The notes: generated from the sequence alone by a model not told the origin. 64,000 bases of DNA from Cyanoderma ruficeps (GCA_008694505.1 VZDJ01004378.1:16113645-16177644); one strand, 5' to 3'; positions 12,036-26,777 are shown, numbered from the stretch's first letter. A program made the numbers and translations.

Positions 12036-13514
12036 CAAGAGCTTATGGATCAGGTATCACGCATTTCCAGTACGTACACGTGTCCATACCCTTTCTTTGG
12101 TTTAGTGTACAATGACAGAAGAGAGTGCTCACTTTCTGGAGCATTACTAATAATTTGTCCTTGCATCTTCTGAACTGACAGCTAGTAAAGAACCAGAAAT
12201 CTGTCAAAATATAATGAAATCAACCAAATCCAAAGTAGTCTACCTGCCCTCTCAGCAGAAGCAGCAGTGAAAGCAGTAGGTACTGTGCTTTCCAGGATGC
12301 ATGTAGGTCTCATGGAGAGAACAGCAAGTAACGACCCCATTCATTGAACACAATCAGCCCAGCATGGGCTCCTGCCAGCAACACGCATATAATTACAGGC
12401 TTTGGGATTTAATGTAATCTCAAAACTAAAGGATGACTCTGTCTTACAAGTAGCTTCCACATGCTGCACTACATGGTTAAAGACTCCTGTAATTACAATT
12501 TCTGTAAGGCTTTGTACTTGGTAGAGGTTTTTTTAATTAATTAAAATGATGACCTTCCAACTGCTACATCAGTCTCTAACAAAACAAAGCTAAGCATTCC
12601 CTCAAAATTACCATACTAGAATCGAAGACTCTCTCTTACACTTAACAGAAAACAGCTGCTTCCATTCTCATTAAAAAAAAAAAAATTATGATTCTACTAA
12701 AACCACTTGAACAAAAGTGGAATAACTATACCTTTCTCTAACTATACTGCTTTGTTCCCATATTCTTATCAACCTATTAAGCAGCTGTGAAATTGGAATA
12801 TCACACTAGAAAATAAAATGTGTTTTGGGAGGGATGAGTCTAGAATATAATGTAAAGTCATTTAATCTACTACAAGATATTTTTTAGGAATTAACTCTTC
12901 AAGTTTTTATGTGCAAGTCTTTATATTCAAGATACGGTCAAAGAGGATGGCAACGGAACATTATAGCTCTAGAGATGCAGCAAAAAGAAAGGATGGCACA
13001 AGCAGTTTTGACTGGCAATAGCTTCAAGCCTTTGCAAGATGAAGGGAAATGCTGACTCATTGATACAGTTGTATTCCTACCCTGTGCAAGCTGCAGGAAG
13101 ACATGGCAACAGCTGCATGACCAGAACAGAACGGATTTTTATAATAAAATTGGGTGCACACTGGATACTTGCCTGCAGCTTGAGCAGCTGCCTGTAAGCT
13201 GGCACCAACCTCTGCATTTTCCCAGGCCACGTGGACTATTCCATCTCAGAAGTAGAACTGGTACTGGCAGTACCAAGGAGTTTATCCCAGAACACAATGA
13301 TTATAAAAACAACTATGCAGATCATTTCAAGGTAAGCCAACAACTTGCAATGGCAGCAACAGGTTTACTGCAGTCATTGCTTGTATAAATGGGGGCAGAC
13401 TGAGAACTAGAATAGAAAAGACCACTACCTGCCTCGTGTACAGAGACCTATATTAGAACCAGACACTCAGCTCTGCCAAGTATGATAGGATTTACCCACT
13501 TAGATTTGTTTTTA
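12036..13514. other. noncoding; nothing specific recognised
   Basis: AT-rich sequence with short A and T runs (poly-A near 12672-12684, AATTAATTAA near 12535-12543). No exon or repeat family was recognised. Confidence 0.55.
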
Positions 13515-13840
13515 AAAGGCTGAAAAACTGGACAGGGTGCAAAGAAGAGCACCAAGAGTGATTTGACCACTAAAAAAGCCTTGTGCGGTGTCAGACTCAA
13601 AAAGTATAATATCAGATTGAGAGACTTAGGACAGTGACCTGATTAGACAGTGCCTAAATGCTGTCATGGGATGGACACATTCAATGCTCAAGCTTCTACA
13701 TCACTTGATAGACAAATGTTAAAATTCAAACTGATCACTTGCTGATTGGAAGATCCACTGTCAGATAAAACTACTGATATGGTTCTCAGAAGAGCCCACC
13801 TGCCTTTCTGGGATATGCATTTTTGCAAAACATCAATCAC
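13515..13840 (+). mobile_element. ancient CR1-like LINE relic
   Basis: The string CTGGACAGGGTGCAAAGAAG (about 13527-13546) and later segments (GTGACCTGATTAGACAGTG near 13636; GACAAATGTTAAAATTCAAACTG near 13711) track, in order, the end of ORF2 in old reptile/bird CR1-type LINEs: a GGxGCAGAGAAGAGC stretch, then GTGACTTGATTACAGT, then GACAAATTCAGACTGGAAAT. Divergence is high, with several indels. This is a recalled-consensus match and should be confirmed by repeat masking. Confidence 0.5.
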
Positions 13841-16800
13841 TGGACCTGCCGTAACAGTAACAGCCTGGATGTCACAACCTGCTTACACATCTTACACGTC
13901 CTCTCCTGTCTTAGAAAGCAAATGAAGCAAGATACAAGATTTTGATGGCCCCCCACTGTCTGTAACTACTGCTTTGACTAAGAGAAATGGACACCATTAA
14001 ATAATGGACTGGAAGAGTTTTCAGGCAATTTTCATCCTTAAAATGCTCATCAGGTTTGCACATGAAATGTTGTAAAAATAAAATGGTATTAAAAGATAGG
14101 ACTAGCTATACATAGATAAACATAATGTTTTATCAAATATATTTAACACTAATATAAAATCCTTTTTATAATCAGAATCCTCACTTTGTTAGAAAAAGTG
14201 TCCCACTACAACCCAATTACTCCACATTCTAAAAATTTCAAAGGCAGGGAAACCCTTTTGTGCACCATCCTCAGCCACACACATCCTCTCCCTTTAGCTG
14301 TAAAAGAAGGGACAAAATCCACAGCAAGAGGCAGAAAACACACATGAGCAAAGTAACACAAAGCATGTTATTTACATCAGGAAAATCCATACATGTTATA
14401 CACATATAGCGTGTATGACTCAGGAAATTATCACCATGCTTTCCTCCTAAGTCACCAGAACAAACAAAGGAAAGGTTCCTAGGCATAGGGTTGAAATAGT
14501 TGTAATGTAAGTCTCAAAAGTGAAAGGTTGATAGCCTCAAGCTTGTTTTAGTGTTATTCCTCCATGGATCATTAATGCTTTAGTGGTGTCCCACTGCTAT
14601 TCATCACACTTTTAACAGTTTCTTCTAAAATACTTTTCAAAAAAGTAGCTCGGCCAGATAACATTAACACTTGAAAGTCTGTATACAATACAATCTCCTG
14701 AGGTAAATATGGTATTGTATACAGAAAAGATCAACAAAAAAACGGGGAACAATTAGACACAAGGGCAAAACAGTGTGTTCCAGAACAGCCCAACATAAAG
14801 GTAAAATATGCCAATCAGCAAAACAAATGTTATCCTCACAAAATTAAAAGGGTAACTGAAAAAAAAGCAGCACTGGTCTTCCTGTATTATTGTGGATGTA
14901 TCACTTATAAATTACCAACTAGTAACAAATCCCAGTTTGAATTAGTTTTCTAATACTCCAACATTTTGATACAAAAAACCCTCTCACACATTTCTTTTGC
15001 ACTGTCAGGTATGAAATTACAGACACCAAACTTCAAGTTCTGTATTACATCTTCACTAACCAGCTAGTAATTCTGAACTTGCACATCTTCTTTAAAAGCA
15101 CAAACAATCTCATCTTGAATTCCTGATGAGTTCAAAGGTCTCAGACTGGCTTCAGGGTATTGAGAAGAGTTCCAGCTTGGACTCATCTGAATGTCTCAGC
15201 CAGCTGCCCACTCTTGGGCGGTACCAGCCACAGCACACTCCTGCCATCCACACTGCTTTGAATGCTGATACCTTGCTTCTTCTTGTCACACAGTCAAAAA
15301 TCTTTTTTTTTTTTTTAAAGCATATTTCACATGTCCCAGGAAGTATCAGTGAAAATTTCTTTACAATAATTTTATTTTTCCCCTTCCTTTTCTGTAACAA
15401 TTGTGACCTTTCAAATCTTCCTTTTGAACTTTCCTCTCTCTGTAGATATCTGGGTTCTTCTAATAATCATTGTACACAAATATTCTACACACACAAAGCT
15501 TTAACTTTTGCAACACGTCACGCATGAAACCCATCTGCTGCTTTTTACTGAACCCTTTCTGTTCACTCCTGTGTTTCAATATGAGAAACAGCCATAATTG
15601 GATTTAACAGCCTCGGTGCAGTCCAATAGACACCTGAGTAAAGTAAAGGGCAGTTATTTTCCTTGCCCCTGACATGACCTTTCTTAGTACAGCATTAGTT
15701 ACTCATTTTGCAAGTATTGCTGCTATTAGTGATTAGCAAACCTAACTGCAAACCTAACATGTGCTGGGTCTTGTAAGCACTGTTGCTTTCCCAGCTTTTC
15801 ATTCATACTGTATCATCATATCTTGGATTATTTCCCCATAGACACATTTACTTGCCAAATCACATGACATCCTTCTGTGTATCACACATTTCTAGTTGTT
15901 TTAAAGAACAGTTAGACATCTCTATTCTTATTACTATGTAGGTCTCCTGATCTAATTTCATCTGCTAATTTTATCAACAGTTAACAAGGGCTTTAAATCA
16001 TTACTGCTGTCTTTATCCTTCAGTCAACTCCTCAGGGTCTTTCTCAACCAACTCATTTTGAGGTATTTTCCCTTTTTAGATCATGAGCATTTGAAATACA
16101 CCGAATGTTTTAAAAGATGCAAAAACATCCTGCAGAACTGCATCAAGCAATAGTATTTCTTCCATTAATCTTGTATTATATCCCAAACTGTGACAGAGTT
16201 CATTATTTACAAATCTATACTGCTTATTAACTATGTTCACATTACCTTCAAGACTTGAAATCCTTCTCCCGCTTTAATGCTTATTCAATATTTATTTCAT
16301 TACTGAAATTTTACAGACACCAGCACTAAATCAAGGAGATGATCATGGCCAAAACTTCTTTATTTCTTCTTTCTTCAAAACTTGTCCTTTTTTCTCTTCT
16401 CTTCTTTTTAAGTGCACATATTAGTGTTTTTCATGGCATGTCACTAGCTTTCCATTCAAAGAGAATGTCAAACTTTACCTGGGTGAGCACAAACAGGTTC
16501 CACCTATAGATACCAAAGATCAGTGTGTTCACAGCCATAGAAAGAAAGTGGCAAACAATGTACACTTGAATTTCTTTATACTTGTTCATGTGTCCAGGCT
16601 TTATGAAAAGCAGCTCATACAGCAATTGTTGTAAAGCCCTTTTTTGCCCCCAATGCACTTTCTCCTGATGTACTTACTATTTTTCCAAACATACATTTTA
16701 GTTTGCATCACGCCAGCTGCTGCACTTCAACAATGAAAATAAACTTGGTACCACAAAGAGATTGCTGCGTACAGAGTCTCTCTATGAACTTACTTGGAAA

Positions 16801-19800
16801 GAGCTACATAAACTTAATTGATCAAAAGGGAGTCACAAAATGATGAAATATTTTGCAGAGGCATATGCTAATGGTACTGCACCAACTTCCAAGGCCTGCT
16901 GCCTTACTGGAAAGGTCCATAAAACTGTTGAGGTGATGGAAATACTCCGAAGCTGCTGCCTGGAATGCAGAAACGGGATGGTAACTGTGCATTTTATTTA
17001 TTTATTTTAAAGTAAGGCAAGGAGAAAGGGGCCTGGACATTTTAACAGGAAATTAGAAAGCTAGCTGATATAAATTCACCACCTATCAAAGTTTTAACAC
17101 CCCAAGTTCCCCTCCTCCTGTTCCCCATTCCCAATCTCTCGTCTGCATCTGAATGCTCACAGTGCTGCTAATGGATAAAAATGGAAACAAATGTATGCAA
17201 CAAATCACAGCGTGCTCCTGTGCCAGCTTCCCCCTTCTGATTCATCAGACCCAGATTTCCATGCTGCTGCTACATATTAAAATCAATGTTCTGCCTCTTC
17301 ATTATTGTCATTATTTCTCTTTCACTTCAGAAGTTTCCTTTCCTTCAGATTGCTGCCTGACCAGCTTGTCAGGACATATTTAAATCAATATTTTGTGCAT
17401 ACGCGTGTTTGTGCCGTGCATCTGGATGCCACCTCATTACCATCTGAATTCCCATCATTTCTGCCAAGGCACAAAAACGTAGGGGTAAAAATCATGTCAA
17501 ATGACAGAAGATTACAGCCATCTATCTCCATCATTTAAAAATATGAAGTAACTGCAGATTTTGCCATCAGCTCATTTCATACCTGGTAGGAAAATCTAAA
17601 TAAAGATTGAATGCAGCACTTCCTGTGATGCATGAAAACGCAATGCAGCTCGAGTAGAAGGCATTAAAGATTCACCCTCTACTTGGCCACAACTGGGGCT
17701 TCAAGCTGCTTATGTGAACTTTGCCTGCTCTACCTGGGGCTGACCTTCCAGGCCCTGGAGGAGAACCCTAATGGTGCACGCTGTAAACAAAGAAATCAGA
17801 CATTCGGAGTCAGGTGAATGGTGAAGTTCCTCTTTGGGGGGGCAAAAACACTACTGAGAGCAAACGCAACCAAGAGACCCATATTCACACAGCAACTGCT
17901 ATTGCTGCTTGAGCTCCAGGAGAGAGAGCTCTGCTGGTGCTGTGGTCAGCAACAAGGATGCTGGCTCCTGTAGTAATGCCAAACACACACTGGGGGAAAT
18001 GGGTGAAGCTGCAGGAAGTCAAGATACACACTCTTAGTGTAGTATAAACAAAAAGAGTATGTATAAATAAACAAACAAATAAATAAAAATGATAAATCTA
18101 TGCTTGCTTTCCTTTGGATATGCAAAGCCTTCAAAAGAGGAAGCATCTTCCTTACGTTGGTCAAACACAGCGGTCCACTGCAGTCCCTCATGTAACAACA
18201 TGTCTGTGCTTTGACTTTTTTTAATTAGAAGCACAGCATACTCCTGAAAGAGGTGTTTCATTTACGTCAGTTCACATCTTAATAACATGAAGATGAGCCT
18301 ACAGCTACTGTCATTTTCACATGAGGCTTCAGTAAGGATGCTTTGTTTTTTTCCAAAACAAGTGTAACAAAAAGACTCAGCTAAAAATAATAATCCACAT
18401 TTACACATTTCCCACTCAGAGAGGCAGCACATTTTTCACTAACATGCTCATTTCAGGCTGTGCATTTTAAGATTGTGATCTATGAAAAGGTGACCAAGGG
18501 CTCTCCACTTGGGCAATCTCCAAGGGACACAGTTTTGTAACGGCCTTCTGCTGGATGCATGATGCAGCACTTCCCACTGGCCTCCTCCCAGGCATTTTAA
18601 ATTGACAGATTTGAGATGTGTCTGCATCTGAGGTGTAGACAAATCTTTTCCCTGCCTTCTGTGCAAAGTTGGTGCAGGTATTAGAAAGACTACTTGGAAT
18701 CCTGAAAATACTGACTTTACTACTACCAGATGTTATCACCAAAAACAATGAGGAAAAGTAAGTAGTTTTCATAAATTTTGAAGAACTTCATTTATATTCA
18801 TTTTGTGTGTTCTTTCCTAGTCCATTTTCCCCCTCTCTGATAAGCACATATAAATCTCTACTGTAAAATACAAATGCATTTAAATAAAGTATCTGGGTCC
18901 CCTAGCAACAATGAATATTGATTCCCCCCCATAAAGCCTGGAAACAAACCCTATATTGATGGTATCCTTCTAAGGTCTGAGAAGAGGTAAACTCAAGTTC
19001 CTCCCTCCACTTGCTTTCATAGGAACTACTGGTCCTAATCTTTGATGTAACATCTGGAAGCCTATACAAATAAACATATTCCCTGATATTTTCCCTTAAA
19101 GGGTTGAGTTTCTGAACTACAGCTATAATGCAGTAAGCTTCAGCACTGATACGATCAGAGACACAACAGATGTCTCATCTAGAATTTGGGGTTGTGAATC
19201 CAGTCCTTGGCAGGATTCAGTCCCCAAAGGCCCTTGTTCTCTCTTTTAGCTCTTTAAGCCGAAGAGGAATGGGAAGAGGGGTGGAACCAATTTGAAATGC
19301 CTACACTGTCTGGAGTTCAACCCCTCAGAGAGCTGCAAACCAGGAGAAGACTACCCACCCCCTCTGAGAAAAAAGGAAGAAGAGAAAATGGCAAAGTCTT
19401 CTTATCAGTGCCGTTAATATTCAGTTTATTCCACCTGAAACGTTGTTTTAAGGGACTGAATCGCCTAGAAGATTGACTTTGATTTTGGGAGGCTTTCATT
19501 TGTAAGCTGTCAGTTTGGATCCAGCTGAGGGAGGTACTGATGGATGGTTTCTAATATCTAAGAGTTTCTCAGTGGCGTATGACAAATGACAAAGAAGTTG
19601 CAGAATGAGTTATATAGTGAGTCAGCAGTCCTTTCCCAGAAGGTTCAATACTAATTAAGAGGCAACTTGACACCCTTTGCATAAGGCTGCTTGGAAACTT
19701 ATGCCCAGATACCATAAACAAATCACAAGTAACTAAATACCTTAAGCTTCAGCATGGAAATAAATAACAGCCCTACAGTTATATCATAGTACATCCCTCA

Positions 19801-22800
19801 ATGCCCCCACCATGATTTTATTTGAGCAGAACACTTAGTATGGTTATATGATGGCTGACTAACAAAAAGCTACCTTTTTGTTCACTCAAAAATACTGCCA
19901 GCATTGTAATGTTTGCCTTTTATTTAAAACCACACTTTGGTGAACAGGCTCTTTCTCAATCCTCCAAATCCACTAAGTGGACATACATCAATCAGGATGA
20001 AGGATGAGGCCCTGCAGAAAGCCACTGAGCTGTGGCTGGTGTGTAGCTCACCTTCACTTGGCTCCTGGGACAACACAGTTCCTGCTGGGAGCAGCCCTGT
20101 CTTTGGCTCTGGAAGGAAACATTGCCATTAGCAATGGATTTGAAGGATCAGTTCTATCACATTGCCTCCTCTCTGTTTAATTCTCTGTCAAGATCAAGAA
20201 GCTCATTTCAGTTCGGTTTCACAGACAGAGACTGACAAAACACTAAGTGCTGAGTGTGAGACACCCACAACCCACCTTCAAGTCTCTTGCAGATAATTTT
20301 CTCCTAGTTTTAATCCATGCCAGTTCTGCCCCAGCTGCAGTAAACTTGCCTCAAGTGCTTCAAGCACTGTAAAACTCTGCACTGGGGACACCATTTTCTG
20401 ATTCTAGTTTTTATCAAACACAAAAATTATTTCCCATGAAAACAACCATGTAAAACTTGTGCTGTGCATTTACCAGCACAAAGAAAATTGCATTTCAGGG
20501 ATGGGGTATACCTAATTGTAAGGAAATGAGTTACAGTGAGACGGCAGTATGAACCAGTGTAATAAAAGACAGCCTCAATTAAAAGTTACAAAGCCAATGC
20601 AAGGGAAAATACAATATGATGCACATTACAAAATCTCAGCACAGAGTGGTGTTAGACACAGGAAGTCATCTTCTGAAGAAGCTAATGAATCATTCAGTTA
20701 ACAAGGAAAGGTCATGTCTTTTATCAGTGGGATCTAGAAATTATAATTAAGCAGAAGACCCACATCATATACTCTTCACAAAAGGCTACTACTGTATTTT
20801 AGAAAACTGCTCCAGTTTGGTTTTGTTCTGTTGTTTGTCAGGAGCTTTAATAGTATACAAAGGTGTTTGGAGCTTGCTTGTTCATGGTTTTACTTTTACA
20901 ACCAGTGTTCATTTCTTCATATATACATTACTATATTCTATTTTTCATATAATATGAAAAATATCTCCCTGGCACAGGTGACAAAATCTACAATTCTGTC
21001 TTTCCTTTCTTTCTCCAACTGCCTCTGAACCATGTGGTGTTTCATTTGTGGAGAGAACATATGAGAGGAGAGAACATATGATTTAAGTCAGTAATGAACC
21101 AGCTCAGTAAGACCAAATAAGAAACTCAGCAAGACCCAATTAGAAACTTTAAACAAACAAAAAAAAAATCCCAAATGAAAAAACTATGTAAAAGAACCTC
21201 TTGTAAATTTTATTATACTAAAAAATAAGTCTCTCACTACTTTTCAAACTTGGTCACAAATACTTTTTTTTTCCTAAAACTGAAAGCATACTCTTTTTTT
21301 GGTGTTTTATACCATGTCTCTATTGGACAGCCATAAGAGTTCACATCGGGAGAAAAAGCAATTCAGTGGATTGTTACATTTGTCACCATATAAATCCTCC
21401 TCATAGCATTTTTCCCAAGTTGATTTTCAAGGTTAAGAGCTGTTTCCCATACTCCTCTGCTATGTTAGATTATTAAACAGGTGTCATAAAAGAAGGGTTT
21501 GATTTTGTACGAGATCAAAAATAAGTTTCCCTTCATACCTTTATACTCCAGAATATATACTCAACATTAGAGCACTGGTGAACCTGCTGCAAATCCCTGA
21601 CGATGCAGAAGCTTCCTTTGCTCTATGCAGGGTGCAAGAAACAAGCTTTCAGGGAAGGCAGCTGCATTTTATTTTGTGCTTTACAAACAGCTTTTGGGGA
21701 ACATCTATTCATTTCACATTTAGTCAAGTGCTCTTTTTTCAGCATCTTTTGGATGCTGCTCAAATAAAACTTTCCTACTCCTCCTCTTCACTTTAAGTTT
21801 GTTGAAGCAACACCAGCAGAAAATGCACCTGGACATTTCTGAACTGAGCATTTGGTGTGAAGACAAAACTGAAACCCTAAGCTTGCTCCATGTTTGAAAA
21901 AGGAAACAGAGAAGGCTGGAATTGTTTTAAATCCTCTCTAACTATGAACCAACTTCCAAAACTGCCTCGGAGGGGGCTCTGTCACTGTCACACATTGCAG
22001 TCTCCTGCCTCAAACTGATTCCTTACACTGGTATGAATACCTGTAATGAGATGGTTACCTTGTTTGTTACCTCCCTCACGCCTGGGACACAGCATGCCCT
22101 GTGACTGCACTGCAGGATCTGAAGTGACACATGCCATCAGATGCCAGAGCAGTGACTGGCAGTGACTGAGTGACCAGCACACAAAACCCCACTGGTTTTG
22201 GATTACGTAATGATAAACAGGAATATTTTCTGATAAAGCATAATGAAGAGTGTCTTTACTTATGCCAAAGCAGCAATTCGGGATTGTTTTTGAAATGAGA
22301 CAGTTCGTTTCCAAACACTTCAGGAAAACCCATCACCACCATCAAAAAATGACAACCCAGGAGACAAAGTCATGAATGTGTAACAGCTGCAACCTTTCAG
22401 CTGATAAGAGGACCATGCTCCCCTCTCAATCAGATGGTGGAGTGGAGATAATGGTAACTGTGGATTTAAAGCCAGTTCTGCTCAGCAGATGGGAAACAAC
22501 AGTCTCCTGCTACTAGTCAACTAGAGAAAAATACTCCACTTTCAAAGCAAGGGATGCTCAACGAAAAATCAGTAAAATGTGACAGAAGGCCCTGGGTCCC
22601 AGGAACTACTTTTTTTGCTTTGGTCAAAGCACTTCCTAATGCACTGAGCAGCCACTATCTTAAATCTGCCCTTCCCTTACAGACAGTCTGGAAAGCACAA
22701 AGATGGCATCAACTGGGTGCAGCAGCTCTTCATCCACCAGGGAATGCTCCCCTGTAATCAGTCCTTTGTAGCCGCTTCCTTTCTCCTTGCCCTTTCCTCC

Positions 22801-24530
22801 TACCAGAGCTTCAGAACCACAGGGATCAAGCTGCCTCCAGCCCCTATGCCAAGATTTAAAAATATTTTCTGCGAACAGAACTGAGTAACAAAGAAAGAAA
22901 AACCTTCTTTTTCTAAATCGTTAGATAACATCAAAATTACAGTAAAATGGTGAAAACAGTCATCTTGTCTGATGTGTCTGCAACAAGGTGATAACTATTT
23001 TACCTTTCATCTCTCTTATTTAAAAGTGAAATGTGATAACACTAATGCATTTATTCACCTTTTTTGATCCATAAGCACAAATCCCTATCAATATTTTCTT
23101 AAGAAAAAACGACTGAAGCATACAGAAATTTGAGTATGTCTGCACAGATAGTGGAGCACACACCACTCCAAGCACCCCTGCACACAGATGTGGAGTCCCA
23201 GATCAGTGTCCATCGACTCCCTCTGCTGGCAAGAGCTGCCACTTTCCTCTTCCAAAAAATACCTGTATTTTTGCTGGCAATGCAGAACGGGAACATTGCA
23301 GTACATTGCACCAAATCTTACCCAGTGCTGGAGGTCGGCTGCTTTGCAGTGCACATCTGCAAGGCAACTTGCACAAAGAACCTAGGCAGCTTCCTAGCAA
23401 ATTCCAGATAAGCATCAAATAAGTGTCCAGTATTAACTGTAATTATAGTTTGCACAGTAATGTTCATAGTTATGAAACTGGGTTCTGCTTGCCTTTCACT
23501 CCACACAAACTTTCAGATTTGGAATAATGCAAGATTCATGAAACGAATGTTCTGTTTCATTTAAAATATTTATGGAATTCTCTAAAAAAGAAAATCGCTT
23601 CTTGCATTTTACTCTGAAATTTGAAAAGCAAGAGGCTGGATATGCATGAGGGAGCCTGATGGGCAGCAAAGCTGCCCCAGCCCTACCATCCACATGCCTT
23701 TACCCTCCCTTGGACCTAAGGGACCTGGTAGGAGTGACCAGCCTGCTACATTGTTGGCTCAATTAATTACAGAGACAAGGCCATTACTCACTCTGCCTCT
23801 CATTTCAAACCTATGAATTGTTGATCTCTTGGATTATTTTTTTGCCTGATATCACATTTCATGGAAATGCTGTATTCTGCTAAAGTAACACACTACTTCC
23901 ATAAATGTGAGCATTCAACAAACTCATTATAGACGAGTTTAGAAATTAATGTCATTAAGATGATAAGAGAGATAGATTTTATGGCTCTTTTCCGTAAGTC
24001 ATTTTAAAGCTCTCTCTGTTTCTCAAAACATCATTCTAAAATTTTTTTTCTGTATGATGAAGAAATCATAAGGTTGACACAATTCCACAAGCCTCTACTA
24101 AACACAAGTGGAAATTTTGTTTTACATTGTTTATATAACATCCTTCATACCTAAACATACAAACACATATCTGTACACTTGGTGACTTGCACACATCCTA
24201 AAAATGGTATACAGACATCAATTTCTTCAAATTGTAAGTCTCACATTACTACCACCATTTAAATAATCATTTAAAAAAACATCTTTTTTGCTTTACTACT
24301 TTAGTTCCAGACACATAGTTTATTTTTTATTTAAACTCTCTGAATACAACATGCTTCTTCAGAAAGGCCTTTATCAGAAAAATCTGAAAGTAACTGGAGC
24401 CAGAAAATTCCTGTTATCCCCGAGGGCTTCATATATAAAATAAAAAGTGGGAGTACTAGTATGATGATCCTTTAGGCAACATGGCACACATACACCATCA
24501 TTAACAGCTTCTATAGGTACAAACTTGCTC
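13841..24530. other. noncoding; no gene recognised
   Basis: Long AT-rich tract with no recognisable exon. Short low-complexity runs occur at 15301-15317 (T-rich) and 18062-18088 (TAAA/CAAA-type), plus a duplicated segment at 21049-21150. No convincing interspersed repeat was identified by eye; very old ones may be present. Confidence 0.5.
21049..21150 (+). repeat. adjacent short imperfect duplications
   Basis: GGAGAGAACATATGA occurs at about 21050 and again 16-17 bases later. Immediately downstream, the phrase AAGACCAAATAAGAAACT (about 21109) is echoed by AAGACCCAATTAGAAACT (about 21131). These are two independent small tandem duplications within 100 bases. Confidence 0.75.
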
Positions 24531-24577
24531 TTCCCCTCCCCCTCCCCCCCTTTGAGAGAGAGAGAGAGGGGGAGAGT
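24531..24577 (+). repeat. polypyrimidine block followed directly by polypurine block
   Basis: A C/T-only run (TTCCCCTCCCCCTCCCCCCC, then TTT; 24531-24553) switches directly to a G/A-only run with (GA)n (24554-24577). It is low-complexity DNA with no gene association visible. Confidence 0.9.
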
Positions 24578-25289
24578 ATCATAACCAAAAGATGGTTCCC
24601 CTCAACAAAAAGCATGGCTGTAATAATTCATCACATGATTAGCAAACGGTAACAATACAGGTCACCCTAAAAGCTGGGGTGTTAAAAAATTCTGCAAAGA
24701 AGCTCTTCTATTGGGAGGGAATTCCTAAGATCCTCCAAGAGAAAAATGCAAGTTTTGCAGTGACAGGTTAAATGCTGAAGGGAGAAGCAAAATACATTTC
24801 CCGAATTCCACAGGCAGAGGGCAGCAGGCTCCAGGCAGCAGCGCTGTCTCTGGGCTTCCTGATGTTTAATTTGACATCTCCCTCTCGCCAAGAGCATCAT
24901 CTTCGTGTAATCGTGACTGAAACCGCATGATACTTGAGTCATTTAGAAACGAACCTGACTGCATACATGTTCACTATTTCAAAAACATGCTTTTTATTAT
25001 AAGTGGCACTTTTGTGTAGCATAAAGGAAGTTAGGTTGTGGCTCTAGTAAATGCTAAATCTTCTTAAGTTAAAAACTCTGCTCTAAAGTGTTACTTCAGC
25101 TTTGCAAAAGGAACACAGAGCAGCAATGAAAACTAAAGTATGGGGAAAACAGAACATGTATTATAAATGACAACTTGTCTCTTCAAGCTCAGCCATCACT
25201 TAAAATAGTGCCAAAGTGATTCTTATTTGTGGAATGGAAAAAGTCCGAAGAATCTAATCTTAAACAGATCATTTTTTAAATTGGCTCTA

Positions 25290-25430
25290 TAAGGCTGTCT
25301 GCAAGAATTCAACATTTGCATATAATGATAATGCATATTAGACAGTAATTACCATGGACTTTTCTTTAATTATAACTGATAATGCAAATAAACCCTATGT
25401 TCCAAACTGAAGAATGTAATTAAGTCTGAG
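25290..25430. other. possible conserved noncoding element (AT-rich, octamer motifs)
   Basis: Contains ATTTGCAT (25314-25321) and TAATGCAAAT (25380-25389), which are octamer-type POU sites in opposite orientations, with TAATTA-like homeodomain cores between them. There are no low-complexity runs. Conservation itself cannot be seen from one sequence. Confidence 0.25.
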
Positions 25431-26777
25431 TAGTTCAGGGGGAAAGGGAAGAGGCAAAACCACTGATTTTAAAATCACAAGAATGACACACTGTATATAA
25501 ATTCCCTTCCTCTTCCCGCTCACATCAAAGAGAAAAAAAAAAATCCATCTTCTCTAGAGAAAATGAAACGATCAGCTCTCTGCCTCGCCCTGTTTACTAA
25601 TGATACAAAATATTTTCTTACACAGCTTTGTCCAGGATTTGCAAACTCTTCTTCCCAAAGAAGAGAAACTGTTTTTCTTTTCAAACATTAGCACAGTGAT
25701 ACCTGACAAATGTGACCAACCCCAAGCAAAGGAAGGATTGTTAATGAATAAGGAAAAGGAACCTGAGGACTGGAAACAAAGACAAGGGAGACTGACAGTA
25801 GAGGTGAGAGCATCTGAGATCCCAAAAACAATCTAAGTCTAGTTTAAGGAGGCAATTTAATAAGTATAAACTATCCCAAGTTTCATTATTAGAACTAATA
25901 ATTTAAAAATACACATAGCAAAAGCTGTCACCTTTAACAGGCATGCAAGTCTAGTCTTGGAAGCAACACCAGTGACTACAATCAAGTCTAAGTCCAAGAG
26001 TAAATTTAACAGGCACCGACATGAAATGCTGGATTGTCAACACAGCCCACAAACACCCCAAGGCAATCCCTGGGATGTGGCCAGCTTGGCCACAAGGACT
26101 TGAAAGAAATTCACTTATCTTTTCAAACAGTCAGCAGCAAGAAACTCTGGCATTAAAATGGGGGGAAAAAAAAAAAGCTGTGCAAAGGCAGCATGAAGTG
26201 AACTTTCAGCATTTCAGGCCATGTCATTCCCTGTGGGACTGACTAAAGCTGACAATCCATCAGCCTGACCTTCCCTGCACAAGCACTCCCTGCAAATTGC
26301 AGTTTGAAAGTTCAAGCTTTATATTTCATATCAGCTGGTACAGGAACAGCCCCAGCAGGAAAAGTTCACCATCTCCACTGAGGCTTTGTTCTGCTGGGCT
26401 CGTGGCCACAACCTCTTCCAAGGATGTAGAGAAAGCCAAAGGTGATCACACCAAAATCACTCACCTTCAAAGCATACCAATACATCGTCTGGAGAAGCCA
26501 AGAGGAGCACACTGGCTGTCTTGTAGAATGGAGAGTATTTCTAAGGGAAGAATTTGCATGAAACTCTAAACTTTGAGATTAAAAGACAGCAGTCCTAAAC
26601 TTACAATTCCTTTCAGCTCTGCCTGATGTGGCTCTTTCTGCATCAAAGGATCATTAGACATCCTGCAGCACAATGTATTTTCTCTGCACAGTGGACAAGT
26701 CTGATCCATGTCAGCTCAGCTATGCCTGAACTATGATGCTGAGGGACAGACCCTTCCCAGTTAAGTATCTGAGAGTA

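Noticed and set aside
11654..12173. Overlapping 153- and 164-codon plus-strand frames
   Set aside because: Antisense to the 11.3-12.0 kb CR1 copy, so not a gene.
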